A DNA stretch of 64,000 nucleotides, taken from Rhipidocladum racemiflorum. Lineage: Eukaryota > Streptophyta > Magnoliopsida > Poales > Poaceae. The number at the start of each line of letters is the position of its first letter. The stretch's first letter is position 1. Below the pieces are notes generated by a model that worked only from the letters and a program-made list of their open reading frames with translations, was not told where the DNA came from and searched no databases. Below, piece by piece: positions 1 through 11,726 of the stretch. The position numbers were made by a program, and so were the translations under genes. The stretch is taken from the NCBI GenBank assembly GCA_036346355.1, contig CM070572.1, positions 39,593,944 through 39,657,943 of the forward strand. The letters run 5' to 3'.

Positions 1-625
1 GGTGCACAATAGGAGTGGAGGAGCCCGGGGGGCGGTGGCCGATGGGCACAGCTGGAGCGGAGGAACCCGGGGGGCGATGGCTGACGGGCGCAGCAATAGT
101 GGGAGGAACCCGGGGGCGGCGACTGCGCAGCAGGAGTGGAAGAGTTTAGGACAAGGCCGACGGCGCAGCAGAGCGGAGGAACTCGGGGCATCGTCTGCAG
201 CACGCAGCAGAGCGAGGAGCCAGCGCCATCAGCGCATAGCAGAGCGAAGAGCTTGAAGCGCGGCACCGGCCGGAGGCGGGGAATCAGGGATTAGGGTTTA
301 TGCTGGTGGATTGGTGAGAGGTGGGGCTGGGTCGCTGGGAGGAAATGGACTAGACGCCAGTCACCAGGTCAGGGAGACGGGAGACGTAGGTCAGCCGTCG
401 GGTTGGTCTGTGCGGTGTGAGTGAGTTAAATGTATGAGTGTATGACAAGTGAGCCCCATATGTCATAGGGTACCTATGGGTACAAATTGATACCCACATC
501 CATCCTACGACCTTATCGGGTATCCAAATTCAAAAACCCGTGAGTCTGAAGTGCTATCCATGCCCGCTCTTATCGGTCTGATATCTGCGAGAATTCAAAC
601 TCATGGGATAAAACAACCATCCCTA
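1..625. mobile_element. right part of a non-autonomous hAT-like element
   Basis: The segment ends at 617-625 in CCATCCCTA, the inverse of TAGGGATGG, a hAT-style terminus. The same terminus starts another element at 61705. Inward lie stretches such as ACCTATGGGTAC and CGGGTATCC, typical of plant hAT elements that begin TAGGGATGGCAA. Immediately after 625 the sequence becomes an LTR remnant, so 625/626 looks like an insertion junction. The left end is outside the window. The first 125 bases hold about three GC-rich imperfect copies (~45 bp) around GGAACCCGGGGGGCG. No transposase is visible and the long frame at 2-256 is low-complexity. Confidence 0.45.
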
Positions 626-672
626 TGCCATACTCACGTGACTAACCATCCTTCATGTGCACCGTCCTCTAG
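626..672 (-). mobile_element. left piece of an old inverted LTR
   Basis: Read on the minus strand, these 47 bases match the inner element's LTR around 19100-19140 (CATGTGCACC, CTCACGTGACTAAC). They continue the LTR remnant at 22367-23300, from which they were separated by insertion of the 21.7 kb outer copia element. The last five bases, TCTAG (668-672), are the target duplication. Confidence 0.75.
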
Positions 673-1002
673 TGAAAGTGCATCTAGGCCCCCAAATTGG
701 TTTTGGTTGATTAATGACAAGCGATTAAAGAGACTAATGTCTTCAATGAGCTTATGAGCAGGTAAAAGGTTCAATGTGAGATCGTCTACATGCGATGGAT
801 ACCCTCAAACAAGATTACGCGAGTAAAACGGCATTACGCTTGTATTTTCTATGTTTTGTGTCGTAGGAATGCCGTACTATTAAGAGGGATGCATCGTAAA
901 TGATCTAGGATAGTCTCTATGCTAAGATGAATGCTACTTTATTTGTTGTTGAGACCCTAAGTCACCGCGCATGCACCGGAATGTGTTTTTATCAAAGTTC
1001 AA

Positions 1003-1476
1003 GTCGGACATTCCGATATTATATCGGAAGTTCCGATGTGACCGGACATTCCGATGTGCATGCTTGCTTCAGTCCGATGCGTGGTAGATGCATCGGAAGT
1101 TCCGATATTTTCGATCGGAAGTTCCGATACATTGCTAATGCTTTCTAGGTTGCTCTCTGGAAATATTGGAAGTTCCGATATTTGACATCGGAAGTTCCGA
1201 TGTGTTCAAACCTGAAAAAGGGAGCTCTCTGGAATTATCGGACACTCTGATATATTAGATCGGACATTCCGATGTTAAGTCGGAAGTTCCAATGTTTATA
1301 TCGGACAGTCCGATATGGACTTAGAAGCATTTGTCAAGGTGCTTTTCTGGGAACATCGGACATTCCGATGTTTGTATCGGAAGTTCCGATGCACCTTCTT
1401 CGACAGTTGAAGTGCGCTCGAGTTCTGATTGTTTGCACATATCGGACATTCCGATGTTGATATCGGAAGTTCCGAT
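1003..1476. repeat. array of dispersed 15-bp palindromes in the LTR (U3)
   Basis: About 15 copies of ATCGGAAGTTCCGAT or ATCGGACATTCCGAT lie here at irregular 17-90 bp spacing, upstream of the LTR TATA box. Five more lie at 2105-2195. The copy at 21106-21593 in the 3' LTR is equivalent. Each is a near-perfect palindrome, so both strands read alike. Position upstream of the promoter suggests protein-binding or hairpin sites; function is not shown. Confidence 0.9.
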
Positions 1477-1519
1477 ATGCAGCTGAGTGGGTGTATAACG
1501 GCTAGTTTTTGCAAGAAAC

Positions 1520-1527
1520 TATAAATA
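1520..1527 (+). promoter_or_regulatory. TATA box of the outer copia LTR
   Basis: TATAAATA followed by CCCCACTCC, downstream of the palindrome array and about 750 bp before the LTR end. The same motif is at 21623-21630 in the 3' LTR. Transcription would start roughly 30 bp downstream. Confidence 0.6.
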
Positions 1528-2278
1528 CCCCACTCCTCTTTCTTTTGAGAGTGACACACTCTTGTTGGCAGAACTCTAGAGCACCTTGAGCACCTTCTAG
1601 CTTTCTATTGAGTCCTCCTCTTTGATCTTAGGGATCATCTAGAGAGTGAGGACAATAGTTGAGATCTAGAGTTTGAAGTGAAAAGCAAGTGTCATTCATC
1701 TCGAGCTTAAGAGTGTTCCTCCAAGATCGTTCAACGGTGTATTTGTTTCTCTTGGAGATTGAAGGAATCCTAGACGGCTAGGTGTCGATCACGAGCTCCC
1801 AAGGATTGTGGGACGCCGTGAGAAGTTTGTGAAGGCCGGCTCCGCCTCCGAAAGGAAAGGAACCAATAGTGGAACCAAGCCTCAAGTGTGACCAAGGTTT
1901 GGGAGGAAAGGGTTGGAAAAGACCCGGCTCTTTGGAGCCTCCTCAACGGAGACATAGGATTCCCTCAAGAATCCGAACTCCGGGAACAATTCCGTGTCTT
2001 TACTTCTTTACTTAAACTTGTTTCCTTATTTAGTTGATATAACGTTCTTAGATTGCATCTCAAGTTCATTACTCTCAGTTATTAATTGTCCGTGTCTAAA
2101 GTCGATCGGACATTCCGAACTGGTATCGGAAGTTCCGATTATATCGGAAGTTCCGATTATATCGGAAGTTCCGATCCAATACCGGAAGTTCCGATACTCT
2201 TTCCGCTGCGACAAATTTAGTTTAAATTTTAAATTGCCTATTCACCCCCCCTCTAGGCAACTTTCTCATCTTTTCAAT

Positions 2279-2290
2279 TGGTATCAGAGC
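2279..2290 (+). other. primer-binding site (initiator tRNA-Met)
   Basis: TGGTATCAGAGC two bases after the 5' LTR is the standard plant retrotransposon sequence complementary to the 3' end of initiator methionine tRNA. Confidence 0.9.
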
Positions 2291-2326
2291 TTAACCTTCT
2301 CGAAGGCTTAGCCGCTTGAAGGGAAC

Positions 2327-4600
2327 GTGATGGCCAACACCGGGTTGAAGGTTGTTGTGTCGGGGGAAGAAGGTAGTCCAAAGGCCGGACTTGGAACTCC
2401 CGCGAGGACCAAGGAAGGTGACACCTCCACGTCATCGCAGGGAGCTCAAATTCCTTTTAATTATGAAAAATTGAATACTTCTTCGCATTCCTATATTACT
2501 GTGCCCTCCGGGCGTGCAACATTTTTCGATGGCACGTACTATTCCGCTTGGAGGCACAAAATGAAAATGCATTTGATGTCTCTCCATCCTAGTGTTTGGA
2601 AGATTGTGTGTACAGGTTTAGACATGCCAGAAGACGACATGGAGCTTACACCGCAACAAGAACAAAACATCCACCGAAATGCTCAAGCCGCGAGTGTTTT
2701 GTTTGGAGCATTGAGTCCCGAAGAATTCAACAAGGTTGATGGTCTAGAAGAAGCCAAAGAGATATGGGACACACTCCAAGTAGCTCACGAAGGAACATCA
2801 AGTGTGAGGGAATCAAGGATTGAGTTACTTGAAGGAAAGTTGGGGAGGTTTGTCATGAACGATGATGAAACTCCGCAACAAATGTATGATCGCTTGATGA
2901 TCCTTGTGAACAAGATCCGAGGGCTTGGAAGCAAGGATATGACGGACCACGTCGTGGTGAAGAGGATGTTGAGAGCCTTTGCTCCAAGGAATTCGACTCT
3001 CATAACACTTATACGAGAGCGAAAAGATTTTAAAAGGCTTACTCTTAATGATGTGCTAGGAAGAATTTTATCACATGAGCTTATGGAGGAAGAAGCAAAA
3101 GAAGTGAAGAACCTTGCCAAGCAAAGCTCAAGCTCAAGACCGAAGCAAATAGCTTTGAAGGCAAGCAAAAAGGAAGAATCAACATCAAGTGATGATGAGG
3201 AAGATGAGAGCGAAGACGAAGAAGACTTGGCTCTATTTGTGAGGAAATTCAAAAAGTTCCTCAAATATGACGGGTCAAGCAAATACAAGAAGAACTACAA
3301 TGACAAATCAAGAGGAAGAAGAAACACCAAGAGGGCTTGCTATGAGTGCGGTGAAGTTGGACACTTCATCGCCGATTGTCCAAAGAAGAAAAACAACCCA
3401 AATGAGACCAAGAAGAATGAGCCGCTCAAGAAGAACAAGACGTACAAGAAGAAGTACTCGGGGCGAGCTCACATTGGAGAAGAATGGGATTCAAACGACT
3501 CCGACTCCGACACCGATGATGAAGGAGTCGCCACCCTCACCATTGAAGCCGCTCCACCAACAACGTCACTCTTCGGGGAATTGAGCGACAACGACTCCGA
3601 CCACGACGCGTCTATTTGTCTTGTGGCCAAAGGGCGCAAGGTAATGGCTAAAACAAAACCCCCTAGTAGTGATAGTGAATTAGATAGTGATGATAATGAT
3701 GATGATGATGCTCTACTTTGTGATTTGAGCAAATCGGCTATTGCAAAGATTCATAAGCTATTGAAAAGAATAGATAGCCAAGAGGAGACTCTCGAGAAGC
3801 AAGAAGAGTTGCTAATTTGTGAAAAGAAGAAAACTCTTGCTCTCGAGAAGATCCTCACAAAAGAAAAGGAGACTATTGAATTGTTAACCAAAAAGCTTGA
3901 TTTGGCTAATAATTCAATTGAAATGCTTAAGGGTTCAAATGAGTCACTTCAAGAGAATGTCATAAGTCTAGAAAACAATCTTCAAGCTCTTGAAGTGCAA
4001 ATTGAATCTCTTAATGATATTAACTCTCCAATTGTTGATTCACAATTAGCATATATTCCTTCCACTAGCAATGGTTGCTCTCGTTGCTACAATATTGATG
4101 TTAATGCTTGCACTACTAACTCCCAATTCGTGCAAGTATTAAAAAGCGAAAACGAGAGAATAAGTGCCTTGGTAAGGTACGGTTGCATAAAGACTTATCA
4201 ATCCAAGGACGCCCTATATAAGACCATAAATGGTCGAGGCAACAAAAACAAAGAAGGGCTAGGATATGATAAGCACGAATGCAAAGGAAATGACCGTGTG
4301 GTGGTGAAAGGTAAGGAATGCATCAAGTTTGTCAAAAGAAATGACAAACAACCATTAACCACCACACAAGTCATTAAGACCGGGCAAGAATCTAAGAAGC
4401 ATCTTCAACATCATACATCTCATTCTATTCACTTTGCTTCTTATATATTGAAGAAAAACCACCGTGGTAAAGTGGTTGCTCAGTTTGTCGGTGCCCACCA
4501 CTCTAATGATGCAAGCAAAAAGAAGGTGTGGGTACCGAAAGTATTGATCACTAACATGCAAGGACCCAAAAGGATTTGGGTACCTAAAAACAAAGTCTAA
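2327..4600 (+). CDS. gag: Gag polyprotein of outer copia element
   Basis: An intact frame of 757 residues starts at an ATG 36 bases after the PBS. It builds the virus-like particle and binds RNA. An N-terminal segment (about residues 45-95) and a UBN2-like Gag core (about 100-265) are followed by an acidic stretch. A CCHC zinc knuckle (CX2CX4HX4C, residues 338-351, CYECGEVGHFIADC) is flanked by lysine-rich sequence. After that come acidic serine-rich segments and a probable coiled coil (about 480-590). At 757 residues it is long for a copia Gag, as in SIRE-like elements. It ends at TAA 4598-4600, and pol continues in another frame. Confidence 0.9.
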   Translation: MMANTGLKVVVSGEEGSPKAGLGTPARTKEGDTSTSSQGAQIPFNYEKLNTSSHSYITVPSGRATFFDGTYYSAWRHKMKMHLMSLHPSVWKIVCTGLDMPEDDMELTPQQEQNIHRNAQAASVLFGALSPEEFNKVDGLEEAKEIWDTLQVAHEGTSSVRESRIELLEGKLGRFVMNDDETPQQMYDRLMILVNKIRGLGSKDMTDHVVVKRMLRAFAPRNSTLITLIRERKDFKRLTLNDVLGRILSHELMEEEAKEVKNLAKQSSSSRPKQIALKASKKEESTSSDDEEDESEDEEDLALFVRKFKKFLKYDGSSKYKKNYNDKSRGRRNTKRACYECGEVGHFIADCPKKKNNPNETKKNEPLKKNKTYKKKYSGRAHIGEEWDSNDSDSDTDDEGVATLTIEAAPPTTSLFGELSDNDSDHDASICLVAKGRKVMAKTKPPSSDSELDSDDNDDDDALLCDLSKSAIAKIHKLLKRIDSQEETLEKQEELLICEKKKTLALEKILTKEKETIELLTKKLDLANNSIEMLKGSNESLQENVISLENNLQALEVQIESLNDINSPIVDSQLAYIPSTSNGCSRCYNIDVNACTTNSQFVQVLKSENERISALVRYGCIKTYQSKDALYKTINGRGNKNKEGLGYDKHECKGNDRVVVKGKECIKFVKRNDKQPLTTTQVIKTGQESKKHLQHHTSHSIHFASYILKKNHRGKVVAQFVGAHHSNDASKKKVWVPKVLITNMQGPKRIWVPKNKV

Positions 4601-4613
4601 TGTGATCTTGTAG

Positions 4614-7600
4614 GATTATACCTCCGGTGGATCAAGTTGGGTGCTTGATAGTGGTTGCACAAACCACATGACCGGAGAAAAGAAAATGTTTTCATCTTTT
4701 GATGAAAAAGGGTCACAATATGAAAATATTGTATTTGGTGACAATGGTAAAGGTGAGGTAATGGGATTAGGTAAAATTGCTATTTCTAATGATCATTCCA
4801 TTTCAAATGTTCTCCTAGTTAAATCTTTAAATTACAACTTGTTGTCCGTATCGCAATTGTGTGAAATGGGCTACAATTGTCTATTTACTAATGTGGATGT
4901 GACTGTTTTGAGAAGAGATGATTTCTCAATTGCATTTAAAGGATATTTGAAAGGGAAGCTCTATTTGGTTGATTTCAATGCAAATAGCGCTAAACTTCAA
5001 ACATGTCTTATGGCAAAGTCTAGCATGGGTTGGTTGTGGCATCGCCGGCTAGCCCATGTTGGCATGAGAAATCTCGACAAACTCCTCAAAGGGGATCACA
5101 TCATTGGACTAACTAATGTTGAGTTTGAGAAAAATAGAATTTGTAGCGCGTGTCAAGCCGGAAAGCAAGTTGGAGCGCGTCATCCCGCGAAGAACATCAT
5201 GACGACGACAAAACCATTGGAGCTTCTACACATGGACCTCTTCGGACCCGTTGCTTATATAAGCATCGGAGGTAACAAGTATGGTTTAGTTATTGTTGAT
5301 GATTTTTCTCGCTTCACGTGGGTATTCTTTTTGCAAGAGAAAAGTGAAACACAAGGGATAATCAAGAAGTTTGCAAGAAGAGCCCAAAACGAATTCGAGT
5401 TGAAGATCAAGAAGATTCGAAGCGATAATGGAAGTGAATTCAAGAATATTCAAGTCGAAGAATTCCTTGATGAAGAAGGAATCAAGCACGAGTTCTCCGC
5501 TCCATACTCCCCTCAACAAAATGGAGTGGTAGAAAGAAAGAATCGGACTTTGATCGAGATGGCAAGAACAATGCTTGATGAGTACAAGATCTCCGACCAT
5601 TTTTGGGCGGAAGCCGTCAACACCGCTTGTCATGCCATCAACCGATTATATCTCCACAAGATATTGAAGAAAACGGCATACGAACTCCTCACCGGTAACA
5701 AACCAAACATTTCATATTTTAGAGTTTTTGGTAGTAAATGCTTTATCCTAAACAAGAAGCCTAAGAACTCCAAATTCGCTCCAAAGATCGATGAAAGTTT
5801 CTTGCTAGGATATGGATTAAATGCTTACGCCTATCGTGTTTTCAACAAAACTTCGGGTTGTGTTGAAATAGCGAGAGACGTGACATTTGATGAATCTAAC
5901 GGCTCTCAAGTAGAGCAAGTTGATTTGAATGTGCTAGAAAATGAGGAAGAGCCAAGCATTGCAATCAAGAAGATGGCAATAGGTGAAGTGAGGCCGCAAG
6001 AAAAGGTGCACCAAGACAATTCATCTACACAAGTCGAGCCTCCTACTTCAAGCCAAAGTCAAGACATTCCTCAAGGGAATACAAGCAAACTCGTGGAGGA
6101 TGCTCAAGATGAAGACCTTGAACCAATCCAACATGTCTCTCAAATGCCACATCCGAGGGTGCATCAAAGTATCCAAAGAGACCACCCCGTCGATAATATC
6201 CTTGGTGATATCCAAAAGGGGGTAACGACACGCTAAAGAGTATCTAATTTTTGCGAATTTTATTCTTTCGTGTCTACTTTGGAACCTTTGAAGGTAGAAG
6301 ATGCTTTGAAGGATCCGGATTGGATGATGGCAATGCATGAAGAGCTCAATAACTTTGTTAGAAACAAAGTGTGGTCGTTGGTGGAAAGGCCAAATCAAAA
6401 CGTGATTGGAACCAAATGGGTCTTCCGCAACAAACAAGACGAGAACGGAGTTGTGACGAGAAATAAAGCTCGGTTGGTAGCTCAAGGATTCACTCAAATT
6501 GAAGGGTTGGATTTTGGTGAGACTTATGCTCCCGTTGCTAGATTAGAATCAATTCATATATTGGTTGCATTTGCTACTCACCATGATTTCAAGCTTTATC
6601 AAATGGACGTCAAGAGTGCTTTCCTAAATGGTCCAATCGCCGAATTAGTCTACATTGAGCAACCGCCGGGAATGTAGGACCATAAGAACCCTACTCATGT
6701 CTACAAACTCCATAAGGCGCTCTACGGGCTTAAGCAAGCACCTAGAGCATGGTATGAATGCCTTAAGGATTTTCTTATTAAAAAGGGTTTCGAAATTGGT
6801 AAAGTCGATCCTACTCTCTTCACAAAATATGTTGATAATGATTTATTTGTGTGCCAAATATATGTCGATGACATTATATTTGGGTCCACTAATAAAAACT
6901 TTTGTGAGGAATTTAGTAGGTTGATGACGAAGAGATTTGAGATGTCAATGATGGGTGAATTGAAATTCTTTCTCGGATTTCAAATCAAGCAACTCAAGGA
7001 AGGGATGTTCTTATGTCAAACAAAGTACATAAAGGATATGCTAAAGAAGTTTGATATGGAGAACGCCAAACCAATTCATACACCAATGACAACCAACGGA
7101 CATCTAGGTCTAAATGAAGAAGGTAACCCTGTGGATCAGAAGGTATATCGATCCATGATAGGTTCATTGCTTTACCTTTGTGCATCTAGGCCTGATATTA
7201 TGCTTAGTGTGTGTATGTGTGCAAGATTTCAAGCCGCTCCGAGAGAGTGTCACTTAGTAGCCGTGAAAAGAATTCTTAGATATTTAGTTCACACACCTAG
7301 TTTAGGGCTTTGGTATCCTAAAGGATCAAAATTCGATTTGATTGGTTATTCGGATGCTGATTATGCGGGTTGCAAAGTGGATAGAAAAAGCACTTCGGGG
7401 ACTTGTCAATTTCTAGGTAGATCACTAGTGTCTTGGTCCTCTAAGAAACAAAATTCAGTGGCTCTATCCACCGCGGAAGCCGAATACATTGCCGCAGGAA
7501 GTTGTTGTGCACAATTGTTATGGATGAGGCAAACCTTGAAGGATTTTGGATTTAGTATGGAAAAGGTACCACTCTTATGTGACAATGAGAGTGCAATCAA

Positions 7601-7814
7601 AATAGCCAACAATCCCGTTCAACACTCTCGGACCAAGCACATAGATATCCGACACCACTTCCTTAGAGATCACTCTCTTAAGGGAGACATAGATATTACC
7701 TATGTGAGAACTGAAAAACAGTTGGCCGACATCTTTACCAAACCTCTAGATGAGAAGCGCTTTTGCGAGCTTAGAAGTGAGCTAAATGTCCTAGACTATC
7801 GGAATGTGTCATGA
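4614..7814 (+). pseudogene. pol: Pol (protease-integrase-RT-RNase H) with two in-frame stops
   Basis: One continuous frame opens just after the TAG at 4611-4613, without its own ATG near the protease. Domains in order: aspartic protease with DSG (about 4647-4655); GAG-pre-integrase zinc finger (H..H, CSAC near 5140); integrase core with D in HMDLFGP, D in SDNGSEF and E in NGVVERKNRT; reverse transcriptase with YVDD near 6864; and RNase H to 7814. Two nonsense codons interrupt it: TAA 6234-6236 between integrase and RT, and TAG 6675-6677 inside RT. Otherwise the frame is open for 3.2 kb, so the damage is recent. It lies one frame away from gag, and how it was expressed is unclear. Confidence 0.9.
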
Positions 7815-8696
7815 AAGATTGCACTCATTGACTGCTGCTATTTAGCTCAATTTCGAAACAAAACGATTGAAAAACAAATTGAGTGAATTTCAAAATACTT
7901 TTGATTGGATCTTAATCTCGGATCAATCCACTTGTAATCATAGTTTTGATTGCTTGAATGCTTGCTGATGACAAGTGGAGTGATCCTCCTTAAGTTCACA
8001 TGACTCAGAGTTTTCAGACTTCACTCAAAATCCTTGTTTCTTTCTCTGTTTGCTGGAAAAATCAACACATCGGAACATCCGATCAAATCATCGGAATATC
8101 CGATGTCTGGCAGTTTTTCCACATCGGAACTTCTGATGTAATATCGGAACTTCTGATGTAATATCGGAACTTCCGATGTCTCCTCCGAACTTAAGAAAGT
8201 GCCCGTACCCTTTCACTTTCTTTTGTCCTTTTCCTCGTGTCTCTTTAGACTCTCCTTCCCGTTTCGTCTTTGTGCCGTTATCGGAGATTCCGACCTCTCG
8301 GAACTTCCGATCTTCGCTTGGGAAGGACTCCTTCTTGAAGAGGACCCTCCTCTCCGCGCGATTTCTCCTCGTTCTTCGTGAGGTAAACCCTAGGGCTCAA
8401 ATCTTTTCCTTTTGAATCTAGGGCATCTTTTTGAGAAATCGTTTCGGTGAACTTGTTCATCTTGTCCCTTGGTTCATTACTGTCAAGTTTCATTTCTTTC
8501 CGTCGGTTGGTTTAGGAGAAATCTTGTGTTGGTTGAATTCCGCAGACATCGGACATTCCGATCGTAAACATCGGAACTTCCGACCTCATGTCGGAACTTC
8601 CGATATAAAATCGGAACTTCCGATGTCAACTGAATGAAAACCAAACCAAGTTTGTTTCTCTCGTAAGCTTAATCGATTCTCTCTGTCCTTAGCTCA
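7815..8696 (+). repeat. post-pol spacer with palindromic repeats
   Basis: Non-coding spacer between pol and the accessory ORF. From 8069 to 8624 it holds about 11 copies of the same palindrome as the LTR, mostly as ATCGGAACTTCCGAT. The central base pair differs from the LTR form (ACTT instead of AGTT). No ORF is convincing. Confidence 0.8.
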
Positions 8697-9861
8697 ATGG
8701 ATCCTGATCAAGGTGGCTCCCAGCCGCAACCGGACCCGAGTGTCTTAGGCGCCAAGAGGCCAAGACAGACTCCGACAGGAACGAGAACTAAAAAGGCTGC
8801 GGGTAGAGGAAGAGGTAGAGGCAGTGGAGGCCCAGGCATTCAAATCAGTGACCCTCCTCCTGATCCTCCTGCTCAGACTGTGAATGTACCTCGAGGAGCG
8901 CCATTGCCTTCTAGGAAAGGCAAAGCTGTGGCAGGAGCTTCTCAATCTCAACCAGTTCCAGACCCAGCAGTTCCAAGGCTCAGGCAGGCAGAGAGGAATC
9001 CTCGTCTCAAGAGGAAACCCACTAGCTATAAAGGGAAAGCCGCCAAAGTGCGCGAAGCCAGAGAGCAGAACCCCAGGGAAATTGCATAGTTCTCGACTGA
9101 CTATCGCTTCTGGAATTTCTTTCAGCAAGACTTCTACGAGTCTATCATCTTGACTAGGAAGAATCCAGTCATTCTGATGCAGTGGGTCGACTGGGACTAC
9201 ATGGCCGCAGCTGATGATGCCACCTTCACTGAGGTCATAGCAGCTTGTGAGAGAACTGGGACAAAGAGGATAATGAGTTTTCAGCACAACTGGAACATTG
9301 AGATCATTGCTCAGTTCTACTCCACTTTGTACATCTCCAGGGACAGAGTCTCCACCTTGCATTGGATGACTGAAGGAGTTTGGTATGAAATCTCCTATGT
9401 CAATTTTGCTCGCTGTCTTGGATTCACCGAAGCTGACTGTCGTGACAAGGATCAAATTCACAATGAAGCTTCTCTTGGTGCCTCCAACCTGAACTTTCTC
9501 TATGATGAAGATGCAGACTTTGAGGAGGGAAGCACAAAAGGCATGAAGCCTTTCTTTGCCTGTCTCAACAGGCTTTTCAGAAAGACGCTGGCTCCCAAAG
9601 AAGGTGATGCTTCTCATGTTCTATCTTATACAAGAAACCTGCTGAGTAGGATGCGAGATGGACAGCGTCCCTTTGATGTGTTTGATTTCATTTGGAATGA
9701 GATCCGCTTGACTGCTCAGGAGCCAAAAAGAAGCTGTGGTTATGCTCCTTTCATCATGCATATGATTGAGCACATTACTCACCAGCATTTTGAGTATGAT
9801 GCGAGACATACTGGAGTGCAGATCAGGGCGATCAAGGCCCCAGCTCAGCCTGCTAGGCGTG
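8697..9861 (+). pseudogene. accessory ORF of outer copia element, 5' portion
   Basis: This ORF lies between pol and the 3' LTR, on the same strand. It opens at ATG 8697. The N-terminal part is proline/basic with an RG-rich tract (about residues 38-48) and a lysine/arginine-rich segment. An in-frame TAG at 9087-9089 interrupts it; the frame then continues as a compact domain (9090-9861) with motifs QWVDWDY and LHWMTEGVWYE. The domain resembles the putative plant transposon protein domain found in several plant retroelements (recognised by pattern only). It stops at 9861 because the inner element inserted here. The remainder is at 20024-20331. Total would be 490 codons plus stop, exactly in frame. 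Function unknown; no signal peptide or membrane segment is evident, so an envelope role is not supported. Confidence 0.75.
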
Positions 9862-11686
9862 TGTGAAATCATGTGCTGAAAAATTGGCTTAGAATTAAAT
9901 TTGCAAAATGTGTTTGTTCATGTGTTTCGACAATTTGACAAGAAACAGTAAGTTTCGCTTTGGCGCCGGACCAAACTTATAGAAAACAGTAAGTTTCCCT
10001 GTACAATGAGACCAACTTTTTTGGTTCTTTGTAAACTTGCTTTTGACAACCTCATTCTTCCATGTACAACATGAGACCAACTTTTTTGGTGCACGTAAAT
10101 GTGCTTTTGAAGGTTGTTGTGCCGGACCAAGTTATTGAAAAGCAGTAAGTTTTACATATGCAGCGGACCAAGTTTTTAGATCCATCGTGGGCGTGTTTTT
10201 CAGATCATAAGCCGAACTCAATTTTACAAGAAACCATAAGTTTTGCATGTACAACGGACCAAGTTTTTGGAGTGCATCGTGAACGGCTTTTGAGGATTGT
10301 TTTCGCGTGTACAACAGACTGATTTTGTTGGTCCGTCAAACGTGTTTTACTAAATGATTTCTTTTGGAACCGAGAGTTTCACTTGTACAACGGACCGATT
10401 TTGTTGGTCCGTCGTGAATGGACTTTTCTAGGGTTTTGATTTTGGTCCGTTGTAAACGTGTTTTGCTCGGTTTGGATGTTTTGCAAGATTTGAAATGGTT
10501 TGAATTTGAGATTATGAAATTTGTGATGATTTCATGATACTTGTTTTGAAGTGGACTTTATGCAATGCTCATGTGAGTAGTTGTATGGATTGACTTTGAG
10601 TCAAGTCGTGGACTTGTGCTCGGATTTGTTTCAGGTTTGTTCATGTGCGGTATTGCTCGAAGACGAATGTGGTCGATGACGGACCGAACTAGGTTCATGG
10701 AGGAACCGAGGTTCGGACTAGGTTCAGGAGGAACTGAGGTCTTGGTGGTCAAGGATGTCATGCGGGACGCTCGCTAAGAGACTGGTGCACATGAAGAATG
10801 GTTAGTCACGTGAGAATGGCAGGAGGTCATTCGCGTGCAAAGTGTTAGTCACGTAAGTATGGCAGGTGGCCATACGCGTGCAAAGTGTTAGTCACGTGAG
10901 TATGGTAGGGTTGCCATACGCGTGCAAGAGTTGTACTCGGCCAGGTTGGGCCAAATAGAGTTGTGTTGGATACAGATTCCTTCTAGGGAATAGGAATTGT
11001 ATTCAGAACTCCTTGTGGGTTGGTCCTTTAAATAGGAGGGGTTGTCTCCTGTTGAAGGGTATCCAACCAAGTAGAGCTGAGCGCATCAAGCTTTGAGCTT
11101 GGTTTTAGGGTTTGTACTCTTTTGATGAGAGTATTTTAGACAAGAAATAAAGATCAATTCTTCCAAGATTTTTGCGTACTCTGATAACCTCGTCGCTACA
11201 GTGTTTTCTGTTTTGGTTCTTGTTTGCATGCTTGTTCTAGTTCTAGATTGGTTTTTGTTCTTTAAGTTTTATCTTGATTTGATCCATCAAAAACCTCTCT
11301 AGGGTATTGATCTAATATTTCTCAAAGTCTAGTTGATTAATCTTTTGTCGTTTGTTTTGATTAGATTGATTCTCGTCAAGTTCTGGATCAGCAAGCTTGC
11401 GAAGCTTATAACTTTTGATCCGTAAGTCCGATCGAGCTGATTCTTTTTGGGTTCGATTCGTATTGGAATCTAGTTTCTTGTGTCCAAATTTCATATCGTT
11501 TCGACGGTTGGATCTCCGGGAATTCTCGTTTTACCAAACCTCTATCATTCTGTTTTTGTCGAAAACGAGGCAATTATTTGGTTCTGTTTTGGGGTGAACT
11601 TTTAATAGGTCAAGAATTTGGTTTTAGCTTCCGCACAATCATTCACCCCCCCTCTGATTGCTATATTCGTATACTTCGATCCTACA
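9862..11686 (+). repeat. 5' LTR of inner copia element
   Basis: Begins TGTGAAATC and ends CCTACA. The first ~600 bp contain reiterated CGGACCAA.TTTTTGG motifs and differ from the 3' LTR by many small indels and substitutions. The last ~1.2 kb are much more alike, apart from a ~19-bp deletion near 11355. A weak TATA-like TTTAAATA lies near 11027. Confidence 0.93.
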
Positions 11687-11688
11687 AG

Positions 11689-11700
11689 TGGTATCAGAGC
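11689..11700 (+). other. primer-binding site of inner element
   Basis: TGGTATCAGAGC two bases after the LTR end, complementary to initiator tRNA-Met. Confidence 0.9.
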
Positions 11701-11726
11701 AAGGTTTCTCTAAGCTATCTTAACCG

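Larger units (their letters stand above)
673..2276 (+). repeat. 5' LTR of outer copia element
   Basis: Starts TGAAAGTGCATC and ends CATCTTTTCA. It carries about 20 copies of a 15-bp palindrome (see 1003-1476 and 2105-2195) and a TATA box at 1520-1527. Compared with the 3' LTR it has one extra 18-bp unit near 2145. Confidence 0.95.

Noticed and set aside
1003..1490. Regularly recurring short palindromes that might suggest a CRISPR-like array
   Set aside because: Spacing is irregular, the host is a plant nuclear genome, and the array is an LTR component present in both LTRs.
8745..9617. 290-residue minus-strand frame opposite the accessory ORF
   Set aside because: Antisense shadow of the accessory ORF; no domain and no continuation across the nested insertion.
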